The position numbers and the translations under genes were made by a program. The notes beneath the pieces were generated by a model. It made no database searches. It was not told the origin of the DNA and saw only the letters and a program-made list of their open reading frames with translations. From NCBI GenBank assembly GCA_943735955.1, contig OX030959.1, forward strand, positions 2,777,772 to 2,841,771: a stretch of 64,000 bases of DNA. Direction: 5' to 3'. Of this stretch, positions 1 to 13,924 are shown in pieces. The stretch comes from Piscicola geometra. Taxonomy: Eukaryota; Annelida; Clitellata; Hirudinida; Piscicolidae. The number at the start of each line of letters is the position of its first letter. Position 1 is the stretch's first letter.

Positions 1-285
1 TTGAGCCAAGAAAGCTTTTACCGAATTTTATAACATTTATCAAAACTGGCTATCGTAAAAACTTGTCGCAAAAAATTTTTAAAATTAGACATTGTTTGAA
101 AAGATCGTTCTATAAAGGTCGTGTGAATAACGGCTCAAAAAGTAAGTAGTTGAAAAACTTTGAAAAATAAGTTTTTTGTAAAAAATATGGTGTAAGTCTT
201 TATTTAAAAAATATGTAAAACAAATTTTTATAATTTAATTAAAAAGACTGATAAATTCTAAAAACTTAAAAGCCGATTTGAAAAC
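1..285 (+). other. 5' flank / probable 5' UTR of the Spalt gene
   Basis: AT-rich sequence directly upstream of the first coding exon, with stops in all frames and no recognisable core promoter. The ATG at 286 has an A-rich context (aaaacATGG) compatible with translation start. The transcription start, or an upstream non-coding exon, may lie outside the window. Confidence 0.35.
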
Positions 286-865
286 ATGGAAAGTCAACAT
301 TCGAGAAGAAGAAAGCAAGAAAAACCGAGGCAAGTTAACAATACCTCAGATGAAGAAGAAGTTGAACCAGGCTCTACAACAACGGCAACAACCTCCGTAA
401 CTAGGGATGTTATAGTTTCAAGCAAAATTAAGTCAAACAGTGATGGTGTCTCCGTTTTTTCTGAACAACTATCAACACCCTCTTCTTCAACTATAACGCT
501 TGAAGCAACAAACAACCAAACGGTTAAACAAAAACACAATTTAAATACATTTTCTAACTTCTATTCTACAACACTCAACGACAACTCTCATGGTCTACCA
601 TCACCCAGCAACACTCCAATTTTCAGTGGCAACATCTCACATAACTACTTTTCTCTTCTCAACACAAACACAAAAACACAAATATCCCTTGAAAGCAACG
701 AAACAACTTCAGATAGTCACACATCTAACACTCCAACATCAAAAACCACAACTTATAAAAACTACGAAACTTGCCACGCAACGACAACCTCAACAACATG
801 CAATTATGCAGCAGTATCTAGCGACGAGGATGAAGATAACCCCTGTGCAAGCCCACAACTATCAA
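286..865 (+). CDS. sall: Spalt/SALL zinc-finger transcription factor, coding exon 1 (NuRD-motif exon)
   Basis: First coding exon, residues 1-193 plus one base of codon 194. Residues 5-17 read HSRRRKQEKPRQV and match the SALL amino-terminal RRKQxKP motif. In vertebrate SALL1/SALL4 that motif (MSRRKQAKPQ) recruits the NuRD corepressor through RBBP4. The rest is low-complexity Thr/Ser/Asn-rich sequence with acidic patches (SDEEEVE, SSDEDED). The frame runs into a TAG at 868, but a GTTAGT donor at 866 ends the exon in phase 1. The single base A then joins GT of the exon at 15328 to give Ser-Thr-Met in the same frame. Family membership of this exon rests on the short motif and the matching splice phase. 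There is no zinc finger here, and an unseen exon may lie in the long intron that follows. In vertebrates the motif starts at Met1, whereas here four residues precede it. Confidence 0.7.
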
Positions 866-3068
866 GTTAGTTTTATATAATTTAGTTAATATTAGTCGCA
901 TAGTTAGATTGACTCTGAATCCATCAATGATCGAGGCACTCGTGAGCGTCATTATAACTACACGTTTCAAACTTTAGGGCTTAAAGTTTAAGCCACTATT
1001 CTTTAGCAAATTACCCCCCACCAAGTTGTTCTGAGATAGGCTCAAGGCAGTGAATTTCATCCATCACTAACTGTGTAAGATTCCATGTGTCCCAATTTTA
1101 TTTTTTTCCAAGCATCTTTTATTCTTTTTTTCCCCCACCCTTCCATCACTCCAATCTATTTATACTCCTACAGCCATCATTATCTTCTGCATTCTTTTAT
1201 TGACGCTACAATTGCAAGTATTAATTTCCACGCATTACAACTTATTATTCTTAGGCTTTCACTTGTTATTTGCCTCATACATGCTTATTGACATTATGAT
1301 ATAGTTATCTTTTTATTAATACCACTGTATAATCAAGCCTAATCTCCTGCATAATTCACAAGCGTTTGAAGAATTTCCCTCTATCCGGCTCTCATCATCA
1401 TCATGCTTTTCCCTCTCCCCCATCATCACCATTTTGATTTCTATTGACTATATTAGCATCATGCTTCAGTGTCATCTTACTTTTAGTGCTTTTTATAGAA
1501 TAAATACAATTATTTTCTACTCTTTATTCTTTGTCATCAGTTCTCTATTTAGATTTTCAACTCCATCATTTTCACAATAGTTATTTAACTTAATGATATT
1601 TTAGACAAGGTTAGACACTAAAACAGAGCGATGGAATGAATGGATAGGTGGATAGATGAGTGACTGCCACACTAACTAATTTAAATGTTACTCTAACAAT
1701 CATTGTTATGCAAAGGTTGGTGTGAATTCTCTATCGCTATTTGAGAGTTGCTTTGCCCTGTAGCACTGCAGAAAAACTCACCATTTTTTTGTGCTTGTGG
1801 CATTCTAATATGAAATATAGCACCGGTTGTAATGATATAAATTTGACCAAAATGCTTTTAAATGTTATTTATTTATCACCAAGAAGAGATGATTAGTTTT
1901 AAATTTTCAAAAGGAGGTTGTAAATCGATTAGTATTTCAGAGGTTCAGCTTTCTTGAAGTGACGAAGGCCCGAAATCGTTAAAACTACTTAGAATTATGT
2001 GGCTCAAAATAAATTTGCATTTATAATTTAGCTTTATTTGAAAAGTTTTAAATCATTAACTTCAGCACCTCACCATGTCTCAGCCTATCGCCTTTTCGCC
2101 GAAAATCGTTACTTTTCTTGTTCACTTATGCATTTCTTCTATTAACACACAAATTCTCTCAATTTTCAGCGTTTTTGCGCTTATATTCGGTATCCGCATA
2201 TGTGTCTGTCCTTGCGATTTCATCGAGATTTTATACAAATCGAGGAAAAGAGTATTGAATATTAATACAATTATTCTGAATATAAAAAATAACGAATGAA
2301 TTCCAGGTTTTTTACAAAGTATAACTTTCTTTTATCCGAATTTATTAAGGAATAAATTAATAGGATTTTTTTATCGCCAATGTTGGAAGTTTTGTAATTA
2401 ATCAATAGGGTTTAGAAGCGAAGTGCTAAGTTTTGCGCAAACAACTCTTGCCTCATTAAAGAATCATTTTAAAAATTCATCTTCTGTATAATTTTCAACT
2501 ATTAAATATAAATACGTTTTAATATTTTTAAAAGACTTTAAAAACCAAAAAGCATCACATACACAAGGTTGTAATTATCCCTAATATGTGTTTAGGCTTC
2601 TGAACTAAAGAATAAACAAATCCTGAAAGTAAGTTTTATAAATGTGTAAATTCGTAAATTTTTTAGGGTACTAAAGAGAGAAAAAAAGATGAAAACTTAA
2701 ACGCCTGATGAACATCAGAGACAGGCTTCACTTTAAATTAAAGTATCACTCATTTTAAAAATGTTCATTGAACTTTTCAATTGTTTGAATATGAGAAGTA
2801 AATTCATTAATAAACAATGCAAGTTATTTCTTTATTACGTAAACCCAATTTCCTCTTTCGTTATTGCTATTTTAGTTTCGACTTTTTTCTTTTCAATTTT
2901 GATTTTTATTGGTTTTAGTTTTGGCTTTTTTCTTAACAACTTTGATTTTTATTTGTATTATTTTCTTTCTTCAATTCTTTCGTTAATGTCAATTTTCATG
3001 TTGGAAAACTTTCGCTAGAACTTAAACTACTTCTTACGCTCTCTCATCTTCGTATTCGTCTTCTTGAT

Positions 3069-3176
3069 TATTATCATCATCATCATCAAAATCACCACCA
3101 TCATCATCATCATCAAAATCACCATCATCATCATCATCATCATCATCAACATCATCATCATCATCAAAATCATCAC
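3069..3176. repeat. (ATC)n trinucleotide tract, interrupted
   Basis: ATC/TCA units in several blocks separated by AAATCACC or AACATC interruptions, inside Spalt intron 1. It is one of many GAT/ATC tracts in this window. Confidence 0.9.
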
Positions 3177-6100
3177 CGGTGACAGCTCAGACCTGCTGGT
3201 CCGGTATTAAGATAATTTCAAAGCACGCCATCATCGTGTCCTGTACCACCAGGAGCCAAAAAGGCAGAAAAGACATGGTAAAGAATATTAATGAAATTAT
3301 AATAGACTCCCTCTTAGAGAGATGAAAAAGTTTTGTCAATTTAATGATGCTTTTTATTTTTGAAGATACATTTCTTCATTTCTATATTCATATTTCAACT
3401 GTCTAACAATTAATGTGGAAAAAGAGGGGTTCTACATTTAAAAAAATTGTTTTTTCAAACTTTTAAATGTATTAAAATATTTGAAAACAAAAATATACAA
3501 ACAAACCGACCAACACACATGCAAGCACACATAACAACCACGATGATAAGCAAGTGTCATTGCGAATGTCATTAAGACTCTCCTATCATCCTAATGCTGA
3601 TCACCCATTACATGCACACACACTCCCACATCCATGCACACATACAACCGCAAAGACAAACACACATATCGCCTATTTATAAGCCTATTCATTTGAATAC
3701 ACATAGTGACAAACACAAACACACACAATCACACACACCCAAACACAGACACATTCACAAATAAAATTACAGAAAAACACATACTGGTAGAAGACATAAA
3801 TGATAAATGATTAGGCATCATTTATTTGCTGGTAATTGCATGTTGCATCTAGCGAGCAAATGGACAATCACTCGCATGTTTGCTTTCGCTTCAAAGCGCT
3901 TATTATCCTTATTAATTATCAGTGTTTTAATCTATTTGTTCTTCCAGTAACCCATTCTTTAAAAGTATATTGAACAATCACATCTTTTAATGAATAGCAA
4001 ACACATCTCTTGCATAACAACTCAGCGCAAGTCTTAAACACACACGCGATACTCCTCAAAAATAGTGCTTTCAACCACCCTTCAAGCCAGCTCAAACTTC
4101 ACACAAATTTCTGTCTGTAAATTTGAATAAGTTTAACACACGAACAATGCGCAGTGCAATTAAAGAGTTCTCTGGTTACAGCCCCTAGAACACTTTTTGA
4201 ATGGTTATCTAATGCTCCGCCTATTCAAATCAGCCTGTATCGGTCAGCGTGGGTCGGTAAGGTGATATTCGCTCAATTCAGCGAAATTCTAATTCATCTC
4301 ATTTAATATACTTCAAATTTATTATTTAAATTCTTTTCAAATATCCCTTGCAACGAATAATAAAGGCCAATAATTTATACTGAATCCAATCCAATACATC
4401 CACCAATCCATCAACCACTACATCTCATGAATATAATGCTTGGATAAAGTAAGCCTCACAAATCAAAGAGATCATCCATTACTCAGACGAGACTCAATAA
4501 GCAGATAATACCTATTATAATTTCAATAAATTTGCTTCCTAGACAAACTTAGTCTCTAGATTAGGTTTGCTTCGACGTCTGGTTCCAGTTTCAGAATTTT
4601 TGGCCACACTCTCCGTGTCTAAAGTCTTTAGTAACTTGAATTTAATTGATTTATTTTTTTTTTCTCTATTTCTGAGATAAAAAAAAATTATAATTATAAA
4701 ATGGTATAAAAGAAACTCAAATGATATAAATATTAGTAATCATTGAAACAGAGTCAGAAGCATGGAGATGATAATTAGGAACAGAAGTTTGAGATGCAAA
4801 GGCTGGTTTGACGAAGCTGTCAAAAGGATGTTTGGTGGATGCTTGATGGAGTGATCAAGATGCGAAGAAAGATTCTCCTGGGTGGTACGAGACGGCAGGC
4901 AGCAGAAAGCGCGTTGATGGATGCACATTGTGATCGACTAGGCACCACAACTTTTGTTACCTTGTGGATTGATGGAATATGAAATATATTTTTTAGGCAA
5001 GCTTTAGAGAATATTTCACTAAATCCTATTAAAAACACTAATTTTCCGAATACGGCAAGCAACAATCTTTCGTTCGTATTCATGGTATCGAAGTCTTATC
5101 TGAAGTCGTTATCAAAAGTTGCAACGATAACCCAAGACACTAACTACCTCGATAATGTTGCTTTCTTTTGCAATATAGACCGGTTGACAATTTAATTGTG
5201 TTTCTAATGAGCTCGCAGTGGAATTAAACACTTGTATATTCACATTTACTAGTTTCTACAAACATATTCACAAGTGCTCATACAAACATATACACGCACA
5301 CACAATAAAACATAAACTTTTATAATTATAACTTGCTTGCCACCACTAATAGAGTCGTCTTCTCATAAACCACCATTAGCGCACTGCCCCAGGCTTTTTC
5401 CACTCAAATCGTCATCGTTCTCTTTTTCTTTGTTACAATATTTTGAATCATAACCAAATGGTTAATTGTAGCTTCAGACTCAACATAGACTTTTATGCTA
5501 GAAGGGTGATGCTTTTAAGGGGGAAACCCACCAAGTAATCTAAGAGTTTTTCAGTTTTAAATGTCATTTTCTTGTAGCAATGTCTGGTCAGTGAATAATG
5601 GTACGAGATGTCATTTTGACGGGAACAAGATAACATGATAATTACGCCTCGTGTAGCGGTGAAATTTAAAAATCGTTTGTCGATAAAGCATCGAGTCTGC
5701 AGACTTCTCTTGTGTGGATAATTTCACCCTATTTAGAATGAAATGAAATACCCTTTTTTAAAACTCACTGACGCAAATTCGATAAATAATATTTTTTTAA
5801 TGAACTCAGTCGGTATTTAGAAGTCTTTTTTTATTTTATTACAAGTTACTTTAACAAATTTTCTGATGCTTGAATATATTATGAAGCTCACAATTATTCC
5901 TATTATACATTTGAATAACAATTCTCAAGTATATAGAAAGCTCATAAATAGAGAATTAAAAATAAATTAGACAAATAAAGTATGAGCAGTTGAACGGAAG
6001 GGGTTTCCGTAGAAAAAGCTTACCAACACAGTAACGCTGGATCTGGTTTAATTCATGGCATTGATTTTGACTTATGATTCCCTTATCTCTCATGTAAGTT

Positions 6101-7692
6101 CCAAAAACTGTTTCACACTAAAGTTTCTTTTCAACTGAAGTTTTCCCACATTTTTGTGTGAAAGATTTCTAAATCATCCATGCTGTTTGCGGCATAAACG
6201 CTTGTTTCCGGGGCTGCTTCGGGAGATAGCGCACTTTTGAACATGCAAGAAGTACAAAGACAGCGAGGGCTGCTTTCTTTAATCATCTCCGACTCAACCG
6301 CAATCATCAGCTTTTGAGTGTCTGAGGTCTTGTTATACTGTTTATAGAGCATCAATGGCCTTTTAGAGGGTTGTGTGGTAGTGATGAGAGAAAAATATTC
6401 GGCTTTGAAAAGATTTTAATTATTTTTTTTATTTTTGGAAACATCTTTTTTGCAAAGGCACTGTTCTTGTGGAATGCATGCTGATGCGTCAATTTATATG
6501 CAATTAATCCTCGTACAAGTAAATCACTGAACAATTGTTCTTAAAGCTCACGGCAAGGTTTATTTGTCAAATATTCGCGAGTAAGCGAATGTTCGGGTGA
6601 TTTAACAAGCAGGAACAGGGGACGAGGTAAGACTCACAGAATTTATGGATTCAAGCATGAACAATTTAAAGGAAGTAAAGAAGTATCAGCAATAAACATC
6701 TTAAGGCAAAATGCTAGCGATTGGAGCGCCTCAAACGCCAGCAAACAACGTTTTTCGAGGCAGATTTATGGCGATGAAGGCCTGTTTGAGAGCTGACTTG
6801 TGGACATAAATTGTGGCAAATGAGCGCATGCGTAAACACAGTTTCAGCAATTAACTCGCAATATTTGTTTCGTGTGGATGTAGTTTGATTGGTTGAGAAA
6901 TTGCCTGGTTGAATGGCTGCTTCATGGAAAAGATTGTCGCTTTTCTTATGCCTCTATGTTTCCATTTCTAAGCGTTTGTATTCTTAATTGTTTGCGTCCG
7001 TATGTTTGTTTGTTGTTCTGACACAAATAGTGAGGTTTAGAAGAATTTGAAGCATTAATCATCACGGCAACATTCACTAACAGAGAACTTCGCGGAAGCT
7101 GTCTTTGATAGGTCTGTTTTCAGACGGAGAATTTAGCGTCGTTTGCAACGATAAATAATTAAGAAGCGTTTAAGAAACGATAAAATTGATGCGAAGTTGG
7201 TGTGTATAAAAACAAAACTTTTAAAAATTATTGAATAATACGGAAACAAAACTTTGATTTGTGAGGATTAAAGGTATTATAGAAAATTACTTTGATATTT
7301 ATGAAAATTCTTTTTTATAAAAATTATTATTAAATATCTAAATATTTTTACTTCACAATAATTAAAAATGTATCTAAATCTAACACTTAAAAATATTTAT
7401 TACTATTTTTCTTTCATCATAAAGAGTTATTTCTTTAAAAAACTTTAGAGCACTATCCAAGCAAGCAGTTCATCACCCGTCCTACCTGACAGAAGTTCCG
7501 ATTATCTACTCAGATGTACCATTCGATGCTTCAGGGCATTATGACTTCATTGCTTTAAAGACTTTTTGTAATTATTTGTGTATATATTTAGGCAAGAACT
7601 ATTGAACACAAACATTTTGTATGATACTATACTATGATAAAAAATAAACAAAAAAGTTATCCAGCATAAAAAAAATATGTCAGTTTTGTATA

Positions 7693-7858
7693 GCGCCCGG
7701 GCACGCAACTGAAGCGCCACTCACACGACATAAGTCGTGAAACACCGCATCATATACACTAGGTATATGATAGCTCACGGTTGGCTGTACAGGGATTCGA
7801 ACTGGCGACCTTTAAGTTGCAGGTCTAACGACTTACCATCTAAGCCAACCCGCTCGCC
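7693..7858 (-). mobile_element. tRNA-derived SINE with hairpin-rich tail
   Basis: Read on the minus strand, the head carries an A-box-like TGGCTTAGATGG and a B-box-like AGTTCGAATCC, the two internal RNA polymerase III promoter boxes of tRNA genes. The 72-nt core at 7779-7850 is closed by a perfect 8-bp inverted repeat (GGTTGGCT/AGCCAACC). The T-stem and anticodon loop do not fold as a working tRNA, so a SINE head fits better than a tRNA gene. The downstream body contains two perfect hairpins: a 9-bp stem at 7749-7771 with a 5-nt loop, and a 6-bp stem at 7724-7739 with a 4-nt loop. A GCCCGGGC palindrome lies near the end. I saw no clear target-site duplication or A-tail. The family is not identified. 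Confidence 0.55.
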
Positions 7859-8446
7859 AAATAGAAATAGATTTAGACACATAGAACTGGAAGACAATAA
7901 AGAAAATTACTAATGAAAGATGAGAAGATTCAGATTCACAGAAGAGCAAACACTTAATCAGTTCCACATCACCACTACAAAGTCATCCGCATCCTTCTCA
8001 ATTAATCTCTCATACTAATTATAGATGTGCGTTGTTGTTGTTGTTGATGATGATGATGAAATCCTCTGTTGATGATGGTGATTAAATATGGTGATGTTGG
8101 GATGTAGTATCATTATGGTATGGTGTCTTTAATGAATGTTCTGGTGTATGTGGAAAGGTAATGATACGATGATAACATTAAAATTGTATTATCATCATCA
8201 TAGTCTTCCTTATTCTCATTCATCATCCAATTCATTATCATCATCATCATCGTCAAATAATAGTGTTTGAAATGTAATGCTTAACAGTGTAAACACTGAT
8301 CATCACTGATCAATACCACAAGAGGGTTATGATGTTTTATTTACAAATCTAACTGAGACAAAAAGCAGCTTGAACTGGTATCACCGCTTCAATTTTAAGT
8401 AAAAAGTCATCAGAATTACTAAAGCATCCAGACCCTAATAGTACAG

Positions 8447-8596
8447 TGTGTAATGGCTGTAATGTGTAATGATTGTAATTTGTAATGGCTGTAATGTGTA
8501 ATGATTGTAATGTGCAATGACTTAAATGTGTAATGACTTTAATGTGTAATTGCTGTAATGTGTAATGATTTTAATGTGTAAAATGGTTGTAATGAC
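8447..8596. repeat. Minisatellite, about 18-bp unit (two diverged 9-bp halves)
   Basis: Tandem copies of a unit like TGTAATGTGTAATGATTG with base changes between copies, about eight in all. No open reading frame. It lies in Spalt intron 1. Confidence 0.8.
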
Positions 8597-11500
8597 GTAC
8601 GTATGTTGGGGTTGTTTACGGCACTGGTGTCAAGTCGTTAGGGTAGTATGGTTCAAGTCAAGTCGACTTCATTCAACGAGTTATCGATAAATTGCAACTG
8701 ATAATGAATTAATCTGAGGACTTTGAAACAAATTTACACATGCAAAAACATAAATATTTCTTGTGCGACTAGTGTGCGTGTTTTTTTAAAAAAATATTCA
8801 TGTAAATGACTTAGTTCTTACATAATTTTTCTTATTTTAAATGTTTACATGTGTTTTTTTAAATTATATATATATATATACAAATTCACATTTCGAGATT
8901 GATTTTCAAATTAATGTTTGTTTTATGTGTTCGTATGCCTTTGAATAGCTCAATACGACGGATGTCAGTGGATCTTTTGATATAAACCAGAAACGAAACT
9001 TTTAAACTATTGAAAATAAAATAATAAAAACATTGAGTCCATAATAAAACATTATAATAAAATAAAAATTTCGATTGGCGTTATGTTGCTGAAGACAGAA
9101 TATGAGACTGGTTTGATAAGATAAAAGTAACCAGCCCTGTTTCCCAACTGCTAACATGCACATGTATTTAACGCTGCATATGAAAGCATGATTACTTATT
9201 CCGTGGTGGTAGCTACACCATTCTCAATCATTTGCCAAGCATCAATGCATAATTAATTTAAACGTTTATGTAAAGAGATTTTATAGTTTTTACCTACGCT
9301 GAAAAACTTGTTTCTTCACTTTTTCCATTTTTATAAAAATAAAACATTCACTCACTAAAGTGAAAGTTTTTTGAAACGGATGAAAATTTACAAAAATACA
9401 TTTTATTTCCGACCAGCGCCTTCTAGAAGGACACTGTTACAGTTATCGCCACTTAACCTTCATGTTCATTTCTACTCTATTACTATTAAAACGGTTCTTT
9501 TAAAAACATGAAAATACTTTTTATCAACTTATCGAATTTTTTTCTATTTTCAAAATTGACGAGATAAAAAGACGTTATCAGCTCGGCTGTGGCAGCAATT
9601 TCAATAGACAAATTCCAGCTGTAGAACCTTTATCAATAATCTGTTAACGTTTGATAGCACTCCTATTTATAAAGGCGTTCTCAATAATCGCATTAATCAT
9701 ATTGCCATACGAGCTCAGAAACCGTAATATTGTTCCGATAAACTCCTCTTATCAACAGCGCGTGAAAGTATTTTCCAAGTTTATAAATTTATTCTAAGAT
9801 TATTTTCGCATTGGATTTATTAGTATCAGTATGTCTTATATTTTGAGCATTATTTTTTTTAAGTGAACTTATGAAATTATTCAGCGCAAGGAATATTAAT
9901 AAATCTTAAGCCTTGTTAATGCCTCTGTCCTCAAATGATCAAGCCTCATCCAAGGCACACTTATGCCACTACAGTGGTTTAATAGCAAGTTTGAACCAAA
10001 CTACAAACCCATCCATCTCATGCATGCAGACAGGTCTACGTGTCAAATCGTCATTGTAACCCTTGCTAGTCTTCAAGTATCCTTCGACTGACTTCGACTG
10101 ACTTCGAACCACATTCAACCTTTTATCGTCTAATAACCGATTGATTTGAAAAATTGATACTAAAATATTAAGAAAATTCATGTTTGTGTGAGATTTAAAT
10201 AGCTATTTATTCAGTTTTTAAAAATCTAAATGCCTTTCGAATGAAACAACTTATTTAGAAGATTAACGTTGAAGCCTTTCTCATTTGTATAAGGCCATAA
10301 ACAAGTGTAATCTTTATGACTTGTATCAGCACAATAGACTCATAATAACTACAATGATTTATCGACAGTTAATTATTAATCCCCGTGTTTATAGTGCACA
10401 TTCAGACTTTCCACTTTATTATTGAATTAATCCCAATGCTTTTTATGCCTCCGCTTTTATTTGTTTTTCTATAACTTTATTCCAATTATTCATAAAACTA
10501 TACAACTGTTATTACCTCTCATGTCAAATAATATGTTTTTTGAGAAATAGTGATTGTATAGTCTTTTCAGCGTCAAATGAAAGATTAAAAACTTTCGAAA
10601 GTTCTCGACTCACCACAAAAGCATAACCAAACCATAACAAGCAATTGAAACCCTGCTCATTAATATTTATTCTAAATTAAATATTCCAACACCGAATCTA
10701 ACTTCAAAGCATAAGAAACGGCAGAAGAGCACTAATAAAGTATTATGTGAAAAGTATTAAATATGAGTCCCAGTCCACACAGCGTCTGATACGGCCAGGT
10801 AATTAAGTGACGATGGCAATCAGAAAAGAGAAAATGAAAGCTGGGCACTAAAAACTGCACTCTACCGCACGCACACAAAGGCGCACAAAACAAGATATGT
10901 TTCTATCCATACCTAGCATACCTTCTGATTGTCTAAATGCCAAAAATAGATTTTCTGGTTATATGACTAGAGATAAATGTGAATAAGCGGTAGGCATTCG
11001 AGTGGTTGATTGAAAATCAATAAAAAAGAATTTTAGTGATAATAAAATCAAGGAAACTGTCCATACTTCATGGTATGGTATTGTTGGAATGACAGAAAAG
11101 ACCTTAAAGCACAAAAATGAGTTTATTTCATTACCATTTTTTCATTTATTTATTTTAAAAACTAGAGCCCATAGCTACAACGATAGTTTTTCAAACTCGC
11201 ATGTAGGCATCAAACTTTAACGGAAATTAATAAATCTTTAATTAGCCAGAAATGTAATGTTTCAGAGAGTTCTAGTCTCTCGTATGATGTTGCCGGAGCT
11301 TTTGATAGCTGCCTGACACGGAAACGAGCAATCAATCAACGCTGCACATAACATTTCATAAATGCAAGTGACAAGCCATGCCATTTCTGGGGCTTTTCTT
11401 GGTCATTGTGGCGTGGTGCAAACAATTAATATCGGTGGGTTGGAGATATTGAATGTTTGATGGTACTAAATGTCATTGTTGATTAATATTTCGAGCTTTT

Positions 11501-13534
11501 ATTCCATACGATTCTTTGTTGCAATAAAGCTTTCCATCATAAGAATAAAATAATTAAACAAATAAAAATGTATTTGATAGATGTTGTTTTGAACAGTTTG
11601 AACTTGTGATGTCTTGGTTCATTAAAGCATAAAACAGCGTGATATAATCATAATATTTTCAACTTTCAATATATTCTTACTAACAATTGATACAAACAAA
11701 TGAGCTGAGATCTAAATTAAACATCGCAAACGCAATATTTAAATTTCAAAATGTATAAAAGGCTCAAATGAGCTTTTTGATAAGCTGATGATTTTATAAA
11801 ATGAGTGAATATGACCAAATGGGCTTTTGCAAAGAAGGAACATTACTGGCTGAGTGAGAGATATTGTGCTAGTCAAATAAGTAACGATAAAATATGTACT
11901 CATGTGTTTGAGCATCTCATATACTCTTATGATCAATAAACACTAAAAAATAGAGTTAATGGTGGTGATGAAGTGGAGGATGGTGATGCTTGGGTTGATG
12001 GGGGGGCTATGTAACAAATAAAAATCCTAATAAAGCGGTGGAGTTGGTAATGAACTTAAAGTCATGAAGCAATCTGAAAGTGAAATGTTGAAAATGATAT
12101 GAAAATACAAACTGAATAGGAGAAGATTTAAATAAACGAGATGATTTTCAACAGCTTGAAGTCATAAGGACTAGTGTTTACTAACAACTACTAGACACTC
12201 ATGACACAACAGCCACACCTCGTAACTTGATTTGATGGTCAGTGATTTGATGGGTCTTACTTGATTTAACCTCACTGATTGAGCTTCAAGAATATAGAAA
12301 ATTCAGTAAATCGCAAAAAATTAACGGAATGTAGACAACACGTCTCAGGAAAGAAGCAATGAATTGTGAATCTTTCAAAATATAGAGCTTCTATCGTGTA
12401 AACGTTCAATAAGGCTTTGACGTTGCAATCCATTAATAGCAGCATTTCAAACAATTAAGGAAGCGAATGATTGAGAGAGCATGATCTCCGTAGCTCATTG
12501 CGAGAACTTAACTCTTATGAATGATTAGGAATTTAAAAACAAGAACTTCTCATGATGATATTGGAATTGTGGATTATTTTATTTATAAGAAAGCTATTTT
12601 TTATTTTCAAAATAAACAATAAAAATTTATTTTGTCAAATTGAAAATTTAATTATTATTTATGTGGCCGAATATAAGAAAAAACATTGGAAAGTTTGAAG
12701 AGCTTATGGCAAAGCTTCAGGGAGGTCTGCGTAAGTAGCAACAGCTTGTTGTCTGCCCTGAAACAAAAGGTCCTGATGGAATATGTGCGAACAGATATCA
12801 CTCGCATGTGAGAAGTGGTGTTTTGAATGCTTATGAAGGGCAATTATGTTTTTTGATTTTTATTTTATTTATAGAAAACGTAAAGTTGTTTTAGTGTTAT
12901 TCTTTACGCTTTTTAAGTTTAGTCTTTCTGTTAAGATCTTTTAGATCTTTCCGTTTAAAAGCAATAAAGCAATTCACAAAGAAAAAAACACAACCTCGTT
13001 TTAAAAGCCACTTACGTTATTACAAGGCACTTTTCAGCAACTCATAATAATCTCCTCCACGTCTGAGAGATAAAGCCTCGAAGAGGGTGGTGATGAAAGT
13101 AGTGAGGGCAGTGTTGATGATGGTGGTGGGGAGGTGTGACTCTGTTAGAAGTGTTTCTTTTATAGAAAGCAGTTGAACTTGGTGTGATTCAGTGAACTTA
13201 TGAGTAGTTGAAATGGAATCTGTTTAATAAAGGTAAAAGTGAAATTAGTAATTTTTTTAAACCAAGTGAGCTGTTATAAGACTGCACTAAGATTTGCACC
13301 AGAAACAGGTCACCAGCTTCTATACGTGCCAATAAAACACCACCTTTTCTATTCAAAATCAACCAGTTCACTTTTAATCATCATAAAAGAGCTAGAGCGC
13401 TTAATTAACTAATAAAAAATTTCGTGACTGCAAAATAGGGTCAGTAAGGTCCAAATGTGAATGGGGTTAGGTCAGGGTTAATTCGAGAAAAACGTATTTA
13501 GCTGTATGCTTTTCCATAGAGCTGAATGATGGAG

Positions 13535-13676
13535 ATGGTGATGATAATTGAGACAATGATGATGATAACAATGATGATAATGATGATTGAGACGATGATA
13601 ATGATAATAAAGACGATGATCATGATGATAAAGATGATGATAATGATGATAAAGACGATGATAATGATGAATGATA
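13535..13676. repeat. Imperfect (GAT)n/(GATAAT)n tract
   Basis: GATGAT units with interspersed AAT and GAC triplets, some arranged as a repeated 'gatgataatgatgataaagac' type block. Intronic. Confidence 0.85.
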
Positions 13677-13924
13677 TTATTTAATTAATTTCATAAATAG
13701 TGAAAGTATGAAATATGACTTAAAAGTATTGTTTTAATTTCCAGACTCTTGAATTGTAGGTTTCAAATGCAACAAATATCTCTTTGGCTACAATTGACAC
13801 TACTCAAAAGGTTCATTTTAAAATTGTATTGAGCAAACTATTTAATGTTTCAAACTGAATATGAAGGGTGAATGGAGAAAAACATAATTTGATGGAACAG
13901 GGAATGACTTAATGATTTAATTGA

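Noticed and set aside
2075..2299. Small frame containing ICVCPCDFIEILYKSRKR, considered as the missing SALL C2HC finger
   Set aside because: Cysteine spacing does not match the C2HC finger, the histidine is absent, and no splice sites in the right phase flank it.
4740..5083. Minus-strand frames of 62 and 87 codons
   Set aside because: Low-information sequences in Spalt intron 1 with no domain, and no splice support.
7779..7850. Functional tRNA gene on the minus strand
   Set aside because: Although 72 nt long with a closing stem and A/B-like boxes, the T-stem and the anticodon loop do not pair or size correctly; a SINE head is more likely.
8447..8596. Spaced-repeat look of the TGTAATG array, considered as CRISPR-like
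   Set aside because: Units are tandem and diverged with no unique spacers, and the host is an animal.
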